From the NCBI GenBank assembly GCA_028281365.1, contig JANQJZ010000022.1:1-49725 (forward strand): a stretch of DNA of 49,725 bases, read 5' to 3'. Positions 26,837-36,267 of the stretch are shown piece by piece (position 1 is the stretch's first letter; every line of letters begins with the position of its first letter). Source of the stretch: Gammaproteobacteria bacterium (GTDB taxonomy: Bacteria > Pseudomonadota > Gammaproteobacteria > Eutrophobiales > Eutrophobiaceae). The position numbers were made by a program, and so were the translations under genes. The notes under the pieces were generated by a model that was not told the DNA's origin, did not search any database, and saw nothing but the letters and a program-made list of their open reading frames with translations.

Positions 26837-27940
26837 TTATTGTGACATTATTTTGCCTAGCTCATTAACAAATTTTTTATTTTCTGACTCCAGGCCGATC
26901 GAGACACGTAAATAATTAGGCATACCATAATTTGCAATAGGTCTCACGATAACACCGGCTTTAAGTAAGGCCTGATAAATATCATCCGCTGCTTGTTCGA
27001 AATCAACACATATAAAGTTTCCTTTAGAGGGAATAAATTCCAACCCCATATCATCCAATGCAAGAACCAGTTGTTTCATACCGGACTTGTTTATCTGTAC
27101 ACTTTCATTTATATAGCTTTCATCCTGCAAGGCAGTTTCAGCCGCAAGCAATGCCAGGCTATTATTATTAAATGGCTGGCGTACCCTGTTTAACAGGTTG
27201 GCAATATCCGGGTGTGACAAGGCATAACCAACACGTAATCCGGCAAGACCATATGCTTTGGAAAAAGTCCGTGTGACGATCAGGTTTTTAAAATCATTTA
27301 ACCACAGGCTGCAATCGGGATAATTCTCTTCAACACGCGCATATTCAAAATAAGCTTCATCTACTAACACGATGAGATGTTCAGGTACATTTTCGATCAT
27401 TGCCCTTAACTCATTTTTATTAACCCATGTACCAGTCGGATTATTCGGGTTGGCAATAAATATTAAACGTGTCCTGTCCGTTATTGCATTTAACATCGCT
27501 GATAGATCATGTCCCCATTCAATAGCATCTATAACAACATGCTCTGCCCCTACTGCTTGAGTCACGATAGGATAGACGGCAAATGAATGTTGTGAATAGA
27601 TAACCTGATGTTCATTCGTAACAAAAGCACGTGCCGTCATCTCAAGCACATCATTTGAACCATTCCCTAAAGTAATTTGTTCCGGCTCAAGATTATGTTT
27701 TTCAGCCAGAGCGTTTTTTAAAGAGAAACCATTACCATCCGGATAGCGTGATAAGTCTTTATATGAAGCGATAGCATCTAGTACTTTTTTGCCAGGCCCC
27801 AGTGGGTTTTCATTAGAAGCAAGCTTAACGATTTCATCCAGACCCAATTCACGCTGTAACTCTTCAATTGGTTTTCCTGGATGATAAGGTTGAAGACCGG
27901 CAACACCTGGAGTGGCTAAGCTCAATAAATCACAGGACAT
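26837..27940 (-). CDS. hisC: histidinol-phosphate / aromatic aminotransferase
   Basis: The 367-residue PLP enzyme shows ASNENPLGP near the start, ANPNNPTGTW, VDEAYFEY, and the PLP lysine in RTFSKAYGLAGLRVGY. The start has AGGA 7 bases upstream. Its place between pheA and tyrA suggests it also acts on phenylpyruvate or 4-hydroxyphenylpyruvate, as hisC2 genes at this position do in Pseudomonas. A 250-base repeat element separates it from pheA, which is unusual in this otherwise tight operon. Confidence 0.94.
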   Translation of the reverse strand: MSCDLLSLATPGVAGLQPYHPGKPIEELQRELGLDEIVKLASNENPLGPGKKVLDAIASYKDLSRYPDGNGFSLKNALAEKHNLEPEQITLGNGSNDVLEMTARAFVTNEHQVIYSQHSFAVYPIVTQAVGAEHVVIDAIEWGHDLSAMLNAITDRTRLIFIANPNNPTGTWVNKNELRAMIENVPEHLIVLVDEAYFEYARVEENYPDCSLWLNDFKNLIVTRTFSKAYGLAGLRVGYALSHPDIANLLNRVRQPFNNNSLALLAAETALQDESYINESVQINKSGMKQLVLALDDMGLEFIPSKGNFICVDFEQAADDIYQALLKAGVIVRPIANYGMPNYLRVSIGLESENKKFVNELGKIMSQ

Positions 27941-27960
27941 TTCGTAATCCTAAAAATGAG

Positions 27961-28193
27961 ATAGTTTGTTTCAAGACGAGGCGCAACATTTTTTTCAATA
28001 TATCCTTGTATTTCGCCCTTTGAGCTAGCCTGCGGCTGGCCAAAATTTGTTTCTGCAATTTTGTGAGGAGCAGACGACTACATGGATGTAGGAGGTAGAG
28101 CAATGTCTGGAACAATTGCCGAGTCGTATATGATAATACATGAGCACCGGAGAACATGGAGCAACGAAGTATTGGGACAAAATAGCCATTTTT
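27961..28193 (-). repeat. dispersed intergenic repeat family A, copy 1 (pheA-hisC spacer)
   Basis: Read on the minus strand the element starts at the pheA stop with AAAATGGCTATTTTG, continues to a TTGCTCC segment and the core CTCATGTATTA, and ends in a hairpin-rich stretch. The first part aligns with the copy at 39,418-39,540 (AAAATGCCTACTTTT, CAGCTCC, CTCATGTATTA). Small hairpins inside are CTACAT-GG-ATGTAG (28078-28091), GTAT/ATAC (28126-28139) and AATATA-TCCT-TGTATT (27997-28012). Open frames across it (for example 28025-28243) look like by-products of the repeat. Confidence 0.6.
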
Positions 28194-29277
28194 ATAAAAC
28201 AGCTCGGGGGTAAGAACCCAGAAGTTTGACCATCGCTGCACAATCTTCAAGATCCTCTAAAGCCTTTTTAACAGCGTCGTCTTCAGCATGACCTTCAATA
28301 TCAACAAAGAAGACGTAATCCCACATCTCACGCCGTGATGGTCTGGATTCAATACGGGTCATACTGACATTATTTTCTGCAAAACAACTTAACATCCTGT
28401 GCAATGCACCCGGTTTATTTGGTGCAGAAAAGATCAAAGACGTTTTATCATTACCACAAGGCGGACACATATCTTTACCTATAACCAAAAAACGCGTTGT
28501 ATTATCCGGTTCATCTTCGATATTACTGGCAAGATTATTCAATTGATAAAGTTCTCCGGCAGCTTCACTCGCTATTGCAGCAGCATAATCTTCACTGCTG
28601 GCAACACGTGCAGCTTCTGCATTACTGGTTAAAGCAATGCGTTCTGCCTTGATTAAGTGTGTATCCAACCAGGCACGACATTGAGCTAATGATTGTTGAT
28701 GTGAATATACTTTCTTTAGTTTATCCAGCGTTTCTTCTTTACTTAGCAAGTGATGGTGTATTCGTAATTCCACTTCACCACAAATCGTTAAACTGGAATG
28801 ATTAAGCATATCCAGGGTATGGTTAACAACACCTTCAATGGAGTTTTCAACAGGGACAACACCATAATGAGAAGCGCCTGATTCAACTTCCCTGAATACC
28901 TGATCGATACTACCGAAGGCCGTTGTGTTAACCGAGTGCCCAAAATGTTTTAATGCTGCGGTTTGGGTAAACGTACCTTCAGGACCAAGATAGGCAATAT
29001 CCAATACCTGTTCTAATGCCAAACAAGCCGACATGATTTCACGGAACAATCGTGCCATTTCTTCTTCAGAGAGCGGGCCTTTGTTTTGCTCGATTATTTT
29101 TCTGAGAATTTGTGCCTCTCTTTCGGGACGATAAAAATTGCCTGACTCTTCCTGTGAATTTTTGACTTCAGCAACAGCCTTGGCCAGACGAGCACGTGAA
29201 CTAATCAGATCAAGCAGTTGCTTGTCCAGCTCATCAATTTCTGCACGAAGTTGTTTTAAAGTTTTATCGTCTGCCAT
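28192..29277 (-). CDS. pheA: bifunctional chorismate mutase / prephenate dehydratase
   Basis: The 361-residue protein has an AroQ chorismate mutase domain (about 1-90, LRAEIDELDKQLLDLI). The prephenate dehydratase domain (about 95-275) starts AYLGPEGTFTQ and carries the catalytic Thr in TRFLVIG. An ACT domain (about 280-360) has NKPGALHRML and ESRPSRREMWDY for phenylalanine feedback. It makes phenylpyruvate from chorismate. The gene starts 137 bases after gyrA; serC, expected between them, is missing. Its stop codon touches a repeat element. Confidence 0.96.
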   Translation of the reverse strand: MADDKTLKQLRAEIDELDKQLLDLISSRARLAKAVAEVKNSQEESGNFYRPEREAQILRKIIEQNKGPLSEEEMARLFREIMSACLALEQVLDIAYLGPEGTFTQTAALKHFGHSVNTTAFGSIDQVFREVESGASHYGVVPVENSIEGVVNHTLDMLNHSSLTICGEVELRIHHHLLSKEETLDKLKKVYSHQQSLAQCRAWLDTHLIKAERIALTSNAEAARVASSEDYAAAIASEAAGELYQLNNLASNIEDEPDNTTRFLVIGKDMCPPCGNDKTSLIFSAPNKPGALHRMLSCFAENNVSMTRIESRPSRREMWDYVFFVDIEGHAEDDAVKKALEDLEDCAAMVKLLGSYPRAVL

Positions 29278-29414
29278 GGTCTCAATAGATCAGCAAATTA
29301 ATCCGAATGCGACAGGATACGGTAGAGACACAAAATTGTTAACCCACATGTTATAAAACGATTTAAATGCGGCAATTTAGTGGCTTAAAAAATTTATACC
29401 AGGTTCGGCTTTTA

Positions 29415-31964
29415 TCAAGCGCCTACTTCGCCGTTATACTCGACAATCCTTTCCAGACCGGCAAGATGTTCTGACTCACCCAAACTGACCAGTCTAACCC
29501 CCTGCGTATTTCGACCAAAGACTGAAATATCCTTAACTGGTGTGCGGATTAATGTGCCTTGACTGCTGATCAACATAATCTCGTCGTCATTATCAACTGC
29601 AACAGCACCGACCACGGCACCATTTCTCTCTGAAACCTGGATTGATATAACTCCGACACCGCCACGGGATTTTTTAGGGTAGTCATCAATGGCTGTGCGC
29701 TTGCCATAACCATTCTCGGTCGCTGTCAAAATCGTGGTTTCATTGTTCTCAACAATAATCAAGGAAATGACTTTTTGTTTATCATGCAATCGAATTCCAC
29801 GAACACCTTTTGCTGTACGACCGACTGCCCTTACATGTGACTCAGGGAAGCGCACCACTTTACCGGCATCACTAAATAACATGACATCCTGATCACCATT
29901 GGTCACTTCAACGCCAATTAACTTATTGCCACCGGCAAGTTCAATGGCACGTATCCCGCTCGGACGCGGTCGTGAGAATTGTGACAATGCCGTCTTCTTA
30001 ACTGTACCATCGGCCGTGGCCATAAATACAAACTTGTCTTCAGTAAATTCCCGAATAGGTAATATTGCGTTGATTTGTTCACCCTCATCCAGGGGCAATA
30101 AATTAATGATCGGTTTGCCACGAGCGGTCCGGCTTGCTTGTGGTAATTCATAAACCTTAAGCCAATATAACTTGCCTCTACTTGAAAAACACAGGAGCGT
30201 ATCATGTGTACTGGCAATAAAAAGTTTATCAATAAAATCCTCATTTTTAACCGAAGTTGCAGTCTTACCACGCCCGCCACGACGTTGCGAACGATAGGTA
30301 TCAATTGGTTGTGATTTGGCATAGCCCGCATGTGACAGGGTGACAACTACATCTTCTTCAGTAATAAGGTCTTCCATGCTCAGGTCCTGTTGAGTTTCAA
30401 CAATCTCTGTCCGACGTTTATCACCATAACGTTCAAGGATCTCATCAAGCTCTTCCCTGATAACCTGCATTAACCTTTCAGGCCGCGAAAGAATATCAAG
30501 CAAATCGGCTATCGTTTCCAGTAAGTCACCATATTCTTTTAGTATCTTGTCTTTTTCGAGACCCGTCAGTTTTTGCAAGCGCAATTCAAGAATCGCCTGG
30601 GCCTGCTCCGGCGATAAACGATAACCATCATCCGTCAAACCGTATTCATCCGGTAAATCATCCGGACGTGATGCATCAGAACCGGCACGTTTTAACATTT
30701 CAACAACGGCATCTGATTTCCATATCTGAGCTAATAAAGCCTGTTTCGCTTCGGCAGGACTGGCTGATTGTTTAATTAACGCAATGACCGGATCAATATT
30801 CGCTAATGCAACAGCCTGACCTTCCAGGATATGTGCACGTGCACGTGCCTTGCGTAATTCGAATATAGTTCTTCTTGTAACAACCTCTCGACGATGACTG
30901 ATGAATGCCTCAAGCAAGTCCTTTAAGTTCATCAATCGTGGTTGATTATCAGCCAAGGCAACGATATTGATACCGAAGACAGACTGCATTGCGGTAAATT
31001 TATACAAGTTATTCAGAATAACTTCGGCAACTTCACTTTTACGCAATTCAATTACCACGCGCATACCATCTTTATCAGATTCATCGCGTAATTCTTTTAT
31101 GCCTGTGATCTTTTTGTCTTTAACCAGTTCTGCGATCTTTTCCAATAATCGAGCCTTGTTTACCTGATAAGGTAATTCGGTAATGATGATCTTGTTACCT
31201 GAATCATGTTCCTCGATATGACTTCTGGCTCTCACGTAGATACGGCCACGACCGGTTTCGTAAGCTTCCTTGATTCCGGATGAGCCATTGATAATAGCTG
31301 CGGTCGGAAAATCCGGGCCTGGAATATGCTGCATTAATTCCGGGATTGTACAATCAGGGTTATCAATTAATGCCAGACATGCTGCGACAACTTCAGATAA
31401 ATTATGTGGCGGTATATTTGTAGCCATCCCCACGGCAATACCACTGGAGCCATTGACCAAAAGATTAGGAATTCGTGTTGGTAAGACAACAGGTTCGTGT
31501 TCCGAACCGTCATAGTTAGGAACAAAGTCGACTGTTTCTTTATCAATGTCTTCGAGAATTTCATGTGCAATGCGCGACATACGCACTTCGGTATAACGCA
31601 TCGCTGCCGGTGCATCACCATCGACTGAACCAAAATTTCCCTGACCATCGACGAGCACATAACGTAAGGAAAAAGGCTGCGCCATTCGAACGATCGTATC
31701 GTAAACCGCAGTATCGCCATGTGGATGGTATTTACCGATGACATCACCGACAACACGGGCGGATTTTTTATAAGATTTATTCCAGTCGTTACCCATTTCC
31801 TTCATCGCATATAAAACGCGACGATGAACAGGTTTTAGTCCGTCACGAACATCCGGTAACGCCCGACCGACGATAACACTCATGGCATAATCCATATAGG
31901 ACTGCCGCATTTCGTCTTCTATATTGACGTGTGAAAGCGAACGCGCGAACTCAGATTCGGACAT
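29415..31964 (-). CDS. gyrA: DNA gyrase subunit A
   Basis: The 849-residue protein has the catalytic Tyr in AMRYTEVRM (near residue 122) and the quinolone region [13 protein letters not shown], with Thr at the E. coli Ser83 position as in Pseudomonas and Asp at position 87. The GyrA box QRRGGRGK is in the C-terminal DNA-wrapping domain. With GyrB it introduces negative supercoils. The C-terminal acidic tail of E. coli is short here, so the protein is slightly smaller (875 in E. coli). It is preceded by a terminator and so probably has its own promoter. Confidence 0.97.
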   Translation of the reverse strand: MSESEFARSLSHVNIEDEMRQSYMDYAMSVIVGRALPDVRDGLKPVHRRVLYAMKEMGNDWNKSYKKSARVVGDVIGKYHPHGDTAVYDTIVRMAQPFSLRYVLVDGQGNFGSVDGDAPAAMRYTEVRMSRIAHEILEDIDKETVDFVPNYDGSEHEPVVLPTRIPNLLVNGSSGIAVGMATNIPPHNLSEVVAACLALIDNPDCTIPELMQHIPGPDFPTAAIINGSSGIKEAYETGRGRIYVRARSHIEEHDSGNKIIITELPYQVNKARLLEKIAELVKDKKITGIKELRDESDKDGMRVVIELRKSEVAEVILNNLYKFTAMQSVFGINIVALADNQPRLMNLKDLLEAFISHRREVVTRRTIFELRKARARAHILEGQAVALANIDPVIALIKQSASPAEAKQALLAQIWKSDAVVEMLKRAGSDASRPDDLPDEYGLTDDGYRLSPEQAQAILELRLQKLTGLEKDKILKEYGDLLETIADLLDILSRPERLMQVIREELDEILERYGDKRRTEIVETQQDLSMEDLITEEDVVVTLSHAGYAKSQPIDTYRSQRRGGRGKTATSVKNEDFIDKLFIASTHDTLLCFSSRGKLYWLKVYELPQASRTARGKPIINLLPLDEGEQINAILPIREFTEDKFVFMATADGTVKKTALSQFSRPRPSGIRAIELAGGNKLIGVEVTNGDQDVMLFSDAGKVVRFPESHVRAVGRTAKGVRGIRLHDKQKVISLIIVENNETTILTATENGYGKRTAIDDYPKKSRGGVGVISIQVSERNGAVVGAVAVDNDDEIMLISSQGTLIRTPVKDISVFGRNTQGVRLVSLGESEHLAGLERIVEYNGEVGA

Positions 31965-31987
31965 AAATCATTGATGGAAATGGGAGT

Positions 31988-32023
31988 AAAAAACGCCTTA
32001 ATTTCTAGTAGTTATTAAAGGCG
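31988..32023 (-). terminator. intrinsic terminator after mtnA, ahead of gyrA
   Basis: On the minus strand, CGCCTTTAAT and ATTAAGGCG pair with one bulge around an 11-base loop and are followed directly by six T. It lies 71 bases after the mtnA stop and 24 bases before gyrA, separating the two transcription units. Confidence 0.75.
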
Positions 32024-32093
32024 AAATTTTATCATATTTCGGCTCTTTGCCCTACTATTTTTTTGCTTTTAAGCTACTGATTTTAGGCCAGAT

Positions 32094-33149
32094 TTAGCCA
32101 AAAATTGCAAGCATTTTTTCGCTATTCGGCTGCTCAACAATTCCCTTCTCTGTAACGATGAAATCAACCAGTTTTGCCGGTGTAATATCGAAGGCCGGAT
32201 TGAGGGCGTTTATCTCATTTGGCGCGATTCGAGCACGATTAAAATCGGTAATTTCATCGGTCGCACGATTCTCGATAGGAATTTGATCACCTGACTCGAT
32301 TTGCATATCAACAGTCGATGCCGGTGCCACAACCATGACTTTAACGCCGTGAAATTTAGCCGCAACGGCATGAGAATATGTACCAATTTTATTTGCCACA
32401 TCGCCATTCGCAGCAATTCGGTCTGCACCCACGATTAGCCAATTAATATCACCCGATTTCATTAAATTTGAGGCAGCAGAGTCAATAAGCAGATTTACCG
32501 GTATAGCATCCTGTTGTAATTCCCAACTTGTTAAACGTGCACCTTGCAACCAGGGTCGTGTCTCTGATGCATATACTTTTGTTAATAAACCTTTATTAAA
32601 CGCATTACGAATTACACCTAAGGCAGTACCATAACCACCTGTTGCCAACGCACCGGCATTACAGTGTGTAATCACCTGGCTATTCGGTGCAATGAGTTCA
32701 GCACCCAGCCGTCCCATTTCATGATTTGCAGCGATATCATCATTATGAATCTGTGTGGCTAACTCGATTAATACCGGTTCCGGATCACCTTCAATCTGAT
32801 CAAACGTCTTACGCATTTCAGTGATCGCCCAATGTAGATTAACCGCGGTCGGTCTTGCATCAGTTAATAATTGCAGATCATCTTCTATCTTTTCACGCCA
32901 GGCTTCAGACGACTCTTGCCAGGCGGAACGAGCAGCCAATACGACCGCATAAGCTGCGGTGATTCCAATTGCAGGTGCGCCACGCACGACCATGCCTCTA
33001 ATCGCCTCAGCTACAGCCGGCGCTGAGTCATAATCAAGATATACGATCTCATTAGGTAATTTACGTTGATCCAATAACGTTAACATACCTGCATTCCATT
33101 GAACTGCGGCAAAGGAATCGGATGAATAATTAAAATTTTCGATGTTCAA
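32094..33149 (-). CDS. mtnA: S-methyl-5-thioribose-1-phosphate isomerase
   Basis: No ATG fits. The best start is a TTG at 33149, with AGGA 10 bases upstream; a TTG three codons earlier is too near that site. The 351-residue protein has RGAPAIGITAAY, THCNAGALATGGYGT with the active-site Cys, RPWLQGARLT and GADRIAANGDVANKIGTY, with the catalytic Asp. It converts methylthioribose 1-phosphate to the ribulose form in methionine salvage. It is divergent from mtaD, which makes its upstream substrate class, across a 226-base spacer with a repeat. Confidence 0.93.
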   Translation of the reverse strand: MNIENFNYSSDSFAAVQWNAGMLTLLDQRKLPNEIVYLDYDSAPAVAEAIRGMVVRGAPAIGITAAYAVVLAARSAWQESSEAWREKIEDDLQLLTDARPTAVNLHWAITEMRKTFDQIEGDPEPVLIELATQIHNDDIAANHEMGRLGAELIAPNSQVITHCNAGALATGGYGTALGVIRNAFNKGLLTKVYASETRPWLQGARLTSWELQQDAIPVNLLIDSAASNLMKSGDINWLIVGADRIAANGDVANKIGTYSHAVAAKFHGVKVMVVAPASTVDMQIESGDQIPIENRATDEITDFNRARIAPNEINALNPAFDITPAKLVDFIVTEKGIVEQPNSEKMLAIFG

Positions 33150-33231
33150 ACAACACAAATCCTAAATTAGTGAAAAATTGTAAAAACATGAATATAGTAT
33201 GTGTTTTATATTAATAAAACCCAAATAAACT

Positions 33232-33360
33232 TACGACGCAGCGAGCGAAGGCTAATCAAAGCGGAGAAACTCGAAAAAGCGGAGTGTACACGTTAGTACA
33301 TGAGCATTTTGAGAGTTTTCTTTAACGAAGAGTAGCCGAACGTAGTAGTCGTCCTAAAAA
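33232..33360 (+). repeat. dispersed intergenic repeat family A, copy 2 (mtnA-mtaD spacer)
   Basis: The plus strand has GGAGTGTACACGTTAGTACA and then TGAGCATTTTGAG. The reverse complement of the copy at 39,418-39,540 reads GGAGTGTATAACTAATACAT and then GAGGATT. Both hold a 5-bp stem at the same place: TGTAC/GTACA here (33285-33300), TGTAT/ATACA there, so the last pair has changed on both sides together. Further ends are less alike. Confidence 0.55.
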
Positions 33361-33375
33361 AGACGAAAAACTAAC

Positions 33376-34689
33376 ATGCAAGTTGATACCCTTATCCATG
33401 CTCGATGGATTATACCGGTTGAACCGGAAAATACCGTTCATGAGAATTATTCACTTGCAATCAATGAAGACAAAATTGAGGCAATAATTCCTGGCGATGA
33501 TGCGCGAAGTAAATTTAAAGCAAACAATGAAATAAACCTCGATCAACATGCACTTATCCCGGGATTAATTAACACACATACCCATGCGGCTATGAGCCTG
33601 TTTCGTGGTTTGTCCAACGATCTGCCGTTAATGGAATGGTTAAACGAGCATATCTGGCCTGCAGAACAGAAGTGGGTAAACCCGGATTTTGTCAGCGACG
33701 GAACGGAATTGGCTGTTGCGGAGATGATCCGTGGTGGCACGACATGCTTTAATGATATGTATTTCTTTCCCGGCCATACGGCCGAGGTCTGTGCAAACGC
33801 AGGTATGCGCGCTGTTGTCGGTTTAATCTTTATTGATTTTCCCACCGCCTGGGCCAATGATGCCGATGAATATTTAGTTAAGGGTGAAGAGGTGCATGAC
33901 GCCTATCGACATAATCCATTAGTAAACACAGCGTTTGCACCGCATGCGCCTTATACAGTTTCTGACGAACCGTTAAAACGGATTAATGTACTGGCTGAAG
34001 AACTTGATATCCCAATTCATATGCATATTCATGAAACGGCATTCGAGGTAGAACAAAGCATCGAGCAACATGGAAAACGGCCACTGCAGCGATTAAAAGA
34101 TCTGGGCATTTTGAGTTCCAGAATGTTAGCTGTACATATGACACAACTTGAATTAAACGAGATTGAAGAACTTGCGAAATTAGGCGTTAGTGTCGTTCAT
34201 TGTCCTGAATCAAACCTAAAACTTGCCAGTGGTTTTTGTCCTGCTGCGCAACTGGGTAATCTCGGTGTAAATGTTTGTATCGGTACGGATGGTACAGCAA
34301 GTAATAATGATCTGGATATGATTGGCGAGATGCGTACGGCAGCGATCCTTGCCAAAGCCGTTGCTAATGATTGCACTGTACTGGATGCACATACCACGTT
34401 GAGAATGGCAACATTAAATGGTGCAAAGGCCCTGGGTTTAGACGAATCAATCGGTTCATTAAAAAAAGGTAACCAAGCAGATATTGTTGCTATTGATCTT
34501 GAACAACTTGAAACCATTCCTTTATATGAACCTGTAGAACAGATTATTTATTCAGGTAATCGACAACAGGTTTCTGATGTCTGGATTGCAGGCAAACAAG
34601 TATTAAAGGATAGGGAATTAACAACGCTGGAATATTCAAGGTTGATGGATAAAGCGAAAGAATGGCAGGAGAAGATTAAAGAGAGATAA
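33376..34689 (+). CDS. mtaD: 5-methylthioadenosine/S-adenosylhomocysteine deaminase (TRZ/ATZ family)
   Basis: The 437-residue amidohydrolase shows the metal motif INTHTHAAMSLFRGL (about residue 65-80), HAPYTV, HMHIHET and the metal Asp in GTDGTASNNDLD. Proteins of this family beside mtnA deaminate methylthioadenosine or S-adenosylhomocysteine. The pairing with the divergent mtnA gene agrees with this and with Pseudomonas order. In Pseudomonas ubiG follows, but here a toxin-antitoxin pair follows instead. No strong ribosome site precedes the ATG. Confidence 0.9.
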   Translation: MQVDTLIHARWIIPVEPENTVHENYSLAINEDKIEAIIPGDDARSKFKANNEINLDQHALIPGLINTHTHAAMSLFRGLSNDLPLMEWLNEHIWPAEQKWVNPDFVSDGTELAVAEMIRGGTTCFNDMYFFPGHTAEVCANAGMRAVVGLIFIDFPTAWANDADEYLVKGEEVHDAYRHNPLVNTAFAPHAPYTVSDEPLKRINVLAEELDIPIHMHIHETAFEVEQSIEQHGKRPLQRLKDLGILSSRMLAVHMTQLELNEIEELAKLGVSVVHCPESNLKLASGFCPAAQLGNLGVNVCIGTDGTASNNDLDMIGEMRTAAILAKAVANDCTVLDAHTTLRMATLNGAKALGLDESIGSLKKGNQADIVAIDLEQLETIPLYEPVEQIIYSGNRQQVSDVWIAGKQVLKDRELTTLEYSRLMDKAKEWQEKIKER

Positions 34690-34724
34690 CAGCATTATGA
34701 TTTACCAAATATTTTCAGATGGTA

Positions 34725-34753
34725 TTAAGCAACGGCAATGATTGCGCTATACT
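34725..34753 (+). promoter_or_regulatory. candidate promoter of the toxin-antitoxin pair
   Basis: TTAAGC (34725-34730) and TATACT (34748-34753) are 17 bases apart. The -10 box matches 5 of 6 consensus bases and the -35 box only 3. The ribosome site AAAGGA follows at about 34785, ahead of the antitoxin ATG. Confidence 0.4.
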
Positions 34754-34799
34754 TAAAGAAACATTACTTGAATTAATCTTATCTTAAAGGAATAACTTT

Positions 34800-34988
34800 A
34801 TGCAAACTGCAAAACAAGAAGTCGAAACGATGCTTCAACATTTGCCTGACGAGAGTACGCTTGAGGATATCCAATATCACCTTTATGTATTGGAAAAAAT
34901 AAAGCGCGGACAAACAGACATCTCAGATGGGCGTAGTTGCAGCCATGAACAAGCGAAGGAACGCTTAAGCAAATGGTTAAAACTGTAA
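34800..34988 (+). CDS. antitoxin of a ParE/RelE-type module
   Basis: The 62-residue acidic protein follows AAAGGA with good spacing. It has a helical body (ESTLEDIQYHLYVLEKIKRG) and a C-terminal HEQAKERLSKWLK, a layout common in small antitoxins paired with RelE/ParE toxins, where an addiction-type 'hA..rl..Wl' end recurs. No DNA-binding domain is obvious. It overlaps the toxin gene by 16 bases, so the two are translationally coupled. It should bind and neutralise the toxin. Confidence 0.8.
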   Translation: MQTAKQEVETMLQHLPDESTLEDIQYHLYVLEKIKRGQTDISDGRSCSHEQAKERLSKWLKL

Positions 34989-35281
34989 CTTGGTCAAATG
35001 AATCACTAGAAGATATAGAAGAAATTGCTGAATTTATCAGCAGAGATTCTATCCATCATGCACAACGTGTAATCTCAGAAATTATTAATATTGTTGAAAC
35101 CCTGCAAACTCAGCCCCAAATGGGGCGAGTTGTTTCTGAATTAAATCAAGAAAATGTTCGAGAGCATTTTATTTATAGTTATCGAATTATCTATGAAATC
35201 AGAGATGAATACCTCCATATCCTTGCTGTTATTCATGGAGGAAGGTTGTTGGAAAATATGGATGATAGATTCGAAACATAA
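34973..35281 (+). CDS. ParE/RelE-superfamily toxin
   Basis: The 102-residue protein has the superfamily layout: VTWSNESLEDIEEIAEFI at the start, two helices (HHAQRVISEIINIVETLQ), then a beta sheet with MGRVV, EHFIYSYRIIYEI and ILAVIHGGRLL. The phrase RIIYEI...ILAVIHGGR is the usual core of the plasmid-stabilisation ParE/RelE family. Whether it cuts mRNA or poisons gyrase cannot be told from sequence. It ends 36 bases before a 26-base perfect palindrome. Confidence 0.87.
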   Translation: MVKTVTWSNESLEDIEEIAEFISRDSIHHAQRVISEIINIVETLQTQPQMGRVVSELNQENVREHFIYSYRIIYEIRDEYLHILAVIHGGRLLENMDDRFET

Positions 35282-35316
35282 TTTCTTTTAATCATCGCTT
35301 TTCGTCTTTGCGACGA

Positions 35317-35505
35317 GGTACTTCTTTTTAAAAAGAAGTACCCAAGAAAACTTTCCCCGGATGTCATGGCCTACGGCCCCCCCTCGTCAGTAATCAGTAA
35401 CAACGGGTCGCGTATACATTCGTCCATGAATGGATACGCTCAATTGTGCATCCCTGCACAATTGTCCCTGTTCCTGTTTACTTCCTCAGCATGACATAAC
35501 GGGAA
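35317..35505 (+). repeat. hairpin-rich repeat family B, left inverted copy
   Basis: The copy starts with a perfect 26-base palindrome (GGTACTTCTTTTT and its complement, 35317-35342) and then reads CCCAAGAAAA. Next come a 12-bp stem with one mismatch (35410-35439, loop GTCCAT) and a perfect 10-bp stem (35441-35464, loop TCCC), ending GACATAACGGGAA. The middle and end align with the inverted copy at 36268-36466. It fills the gap between the toxin and HNH genes and contains no gene. Confidence 0.65.
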
Positions 35506-35539
35506 TATAAAAATTATATTACTTACTCAATTAATTTTT

Positions 35540-36160
35540 TTAAGATTCAGATTCCAAGCTTTTAGTGAATTTCATTATGGAATTAAATCGTTTTGTTATT
35601 ATTTTCCTTGATTTAATAATTCCATCTTTTTCCAGATTATTTATAAAGTATGAAACATTTTGATTACTTTTTCTGATATTACATCTAGAACAGGCTAATA
35701 CAATATTACTAATATGGTTTGAGCCACCATTAGAAAGGGGAATCACATGATCTTCATGCACTCCCGTTTCTTCTGAATATGGAGAACCACAGTATGCGCA
35801 TTTATATTCTTGAAATTTTGAAAGTTTGATAATTTGTTTTTTTGAATGTTTTCCTATCCTTTTCAGCCATTTTGAGCGACATTCAGATCTCAATTTGTGC
35901 CATTGTTTATCAACTAAACTTACAAACTCTTTTCTTTTATTAACAGGAATTGTAAAACTATACCAACCATCATTTAAAACGGGTTTAATCTTATAATTGT
36001 GTAATTTTTGCTTAAATTCATCTGAAAAATAATCATAAAATTCTGAATGAAAATTTAATTCAAACAAGTTACCTTCAAATTTAAATTCCATTAAATCAAT
36101 TTGAGATGGCATTAAAAAAGAATCATCTAAATCACTTAAAATTCTTTTAACTATATTCAT
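35540..36160 (-). CDS. HNH endonuclease
   Basis: The 206-residue protein has a C-terminal HNH domain: CAYCG (Cys121, Cys124), HEDHVIPLSNGG with the catalytic His138, and NIVLACSRCNIRKS with Asn152, Cys157, Cys160 and Asn161. Four Cys should bind a structural zinc. The first 100 residues are hydrophilic and match nothing I recognise. The gene is visibly more A+T-rich than its core neighbours and sits between two inverted copies of a structured repeat, next to a toxin-antitoxin pair, so recent acquisition is likely. It could be a homing-type or defence nuclease. No partner methylase or intron is visible. Confidence 0.85.
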   Translation of the reverse strand: MNIVKRILSDLDDSFLMPSQIDLMEFKFEGNLFELNFHSEFYDYFSDEFKQKLHNYKIKPVLNDGWYSFTIPVNKRKEFVSLVDKQWHKLRSECRSKWLKRIGKHSKKQIIKLSKFQEYKCAYCGSPYSEETGVHEDHVIPLSNGGSNHISNIVLACSRCNIRKSNQNVSYFINNLEKDGIIKSRKIITKRFNSIMKFTKSLESES

Positions 36161-36267
36161 ATCTTATAACTCTAACAGAGTAAACATTGTCTTTTTATAG
36201 TTTATAAATCTATACCATATTTAAAAACTATTTTCACAGAAATCAATTAATAAAATAATATGATTAG

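Noticed and set aside
27930-28250. Open reading frames across the pheA-hisC spacer as small genes
   Set aside because: They overlap both flanking genes or lie in repeat family A, have no ribosome site, and their products show no protein-like features.
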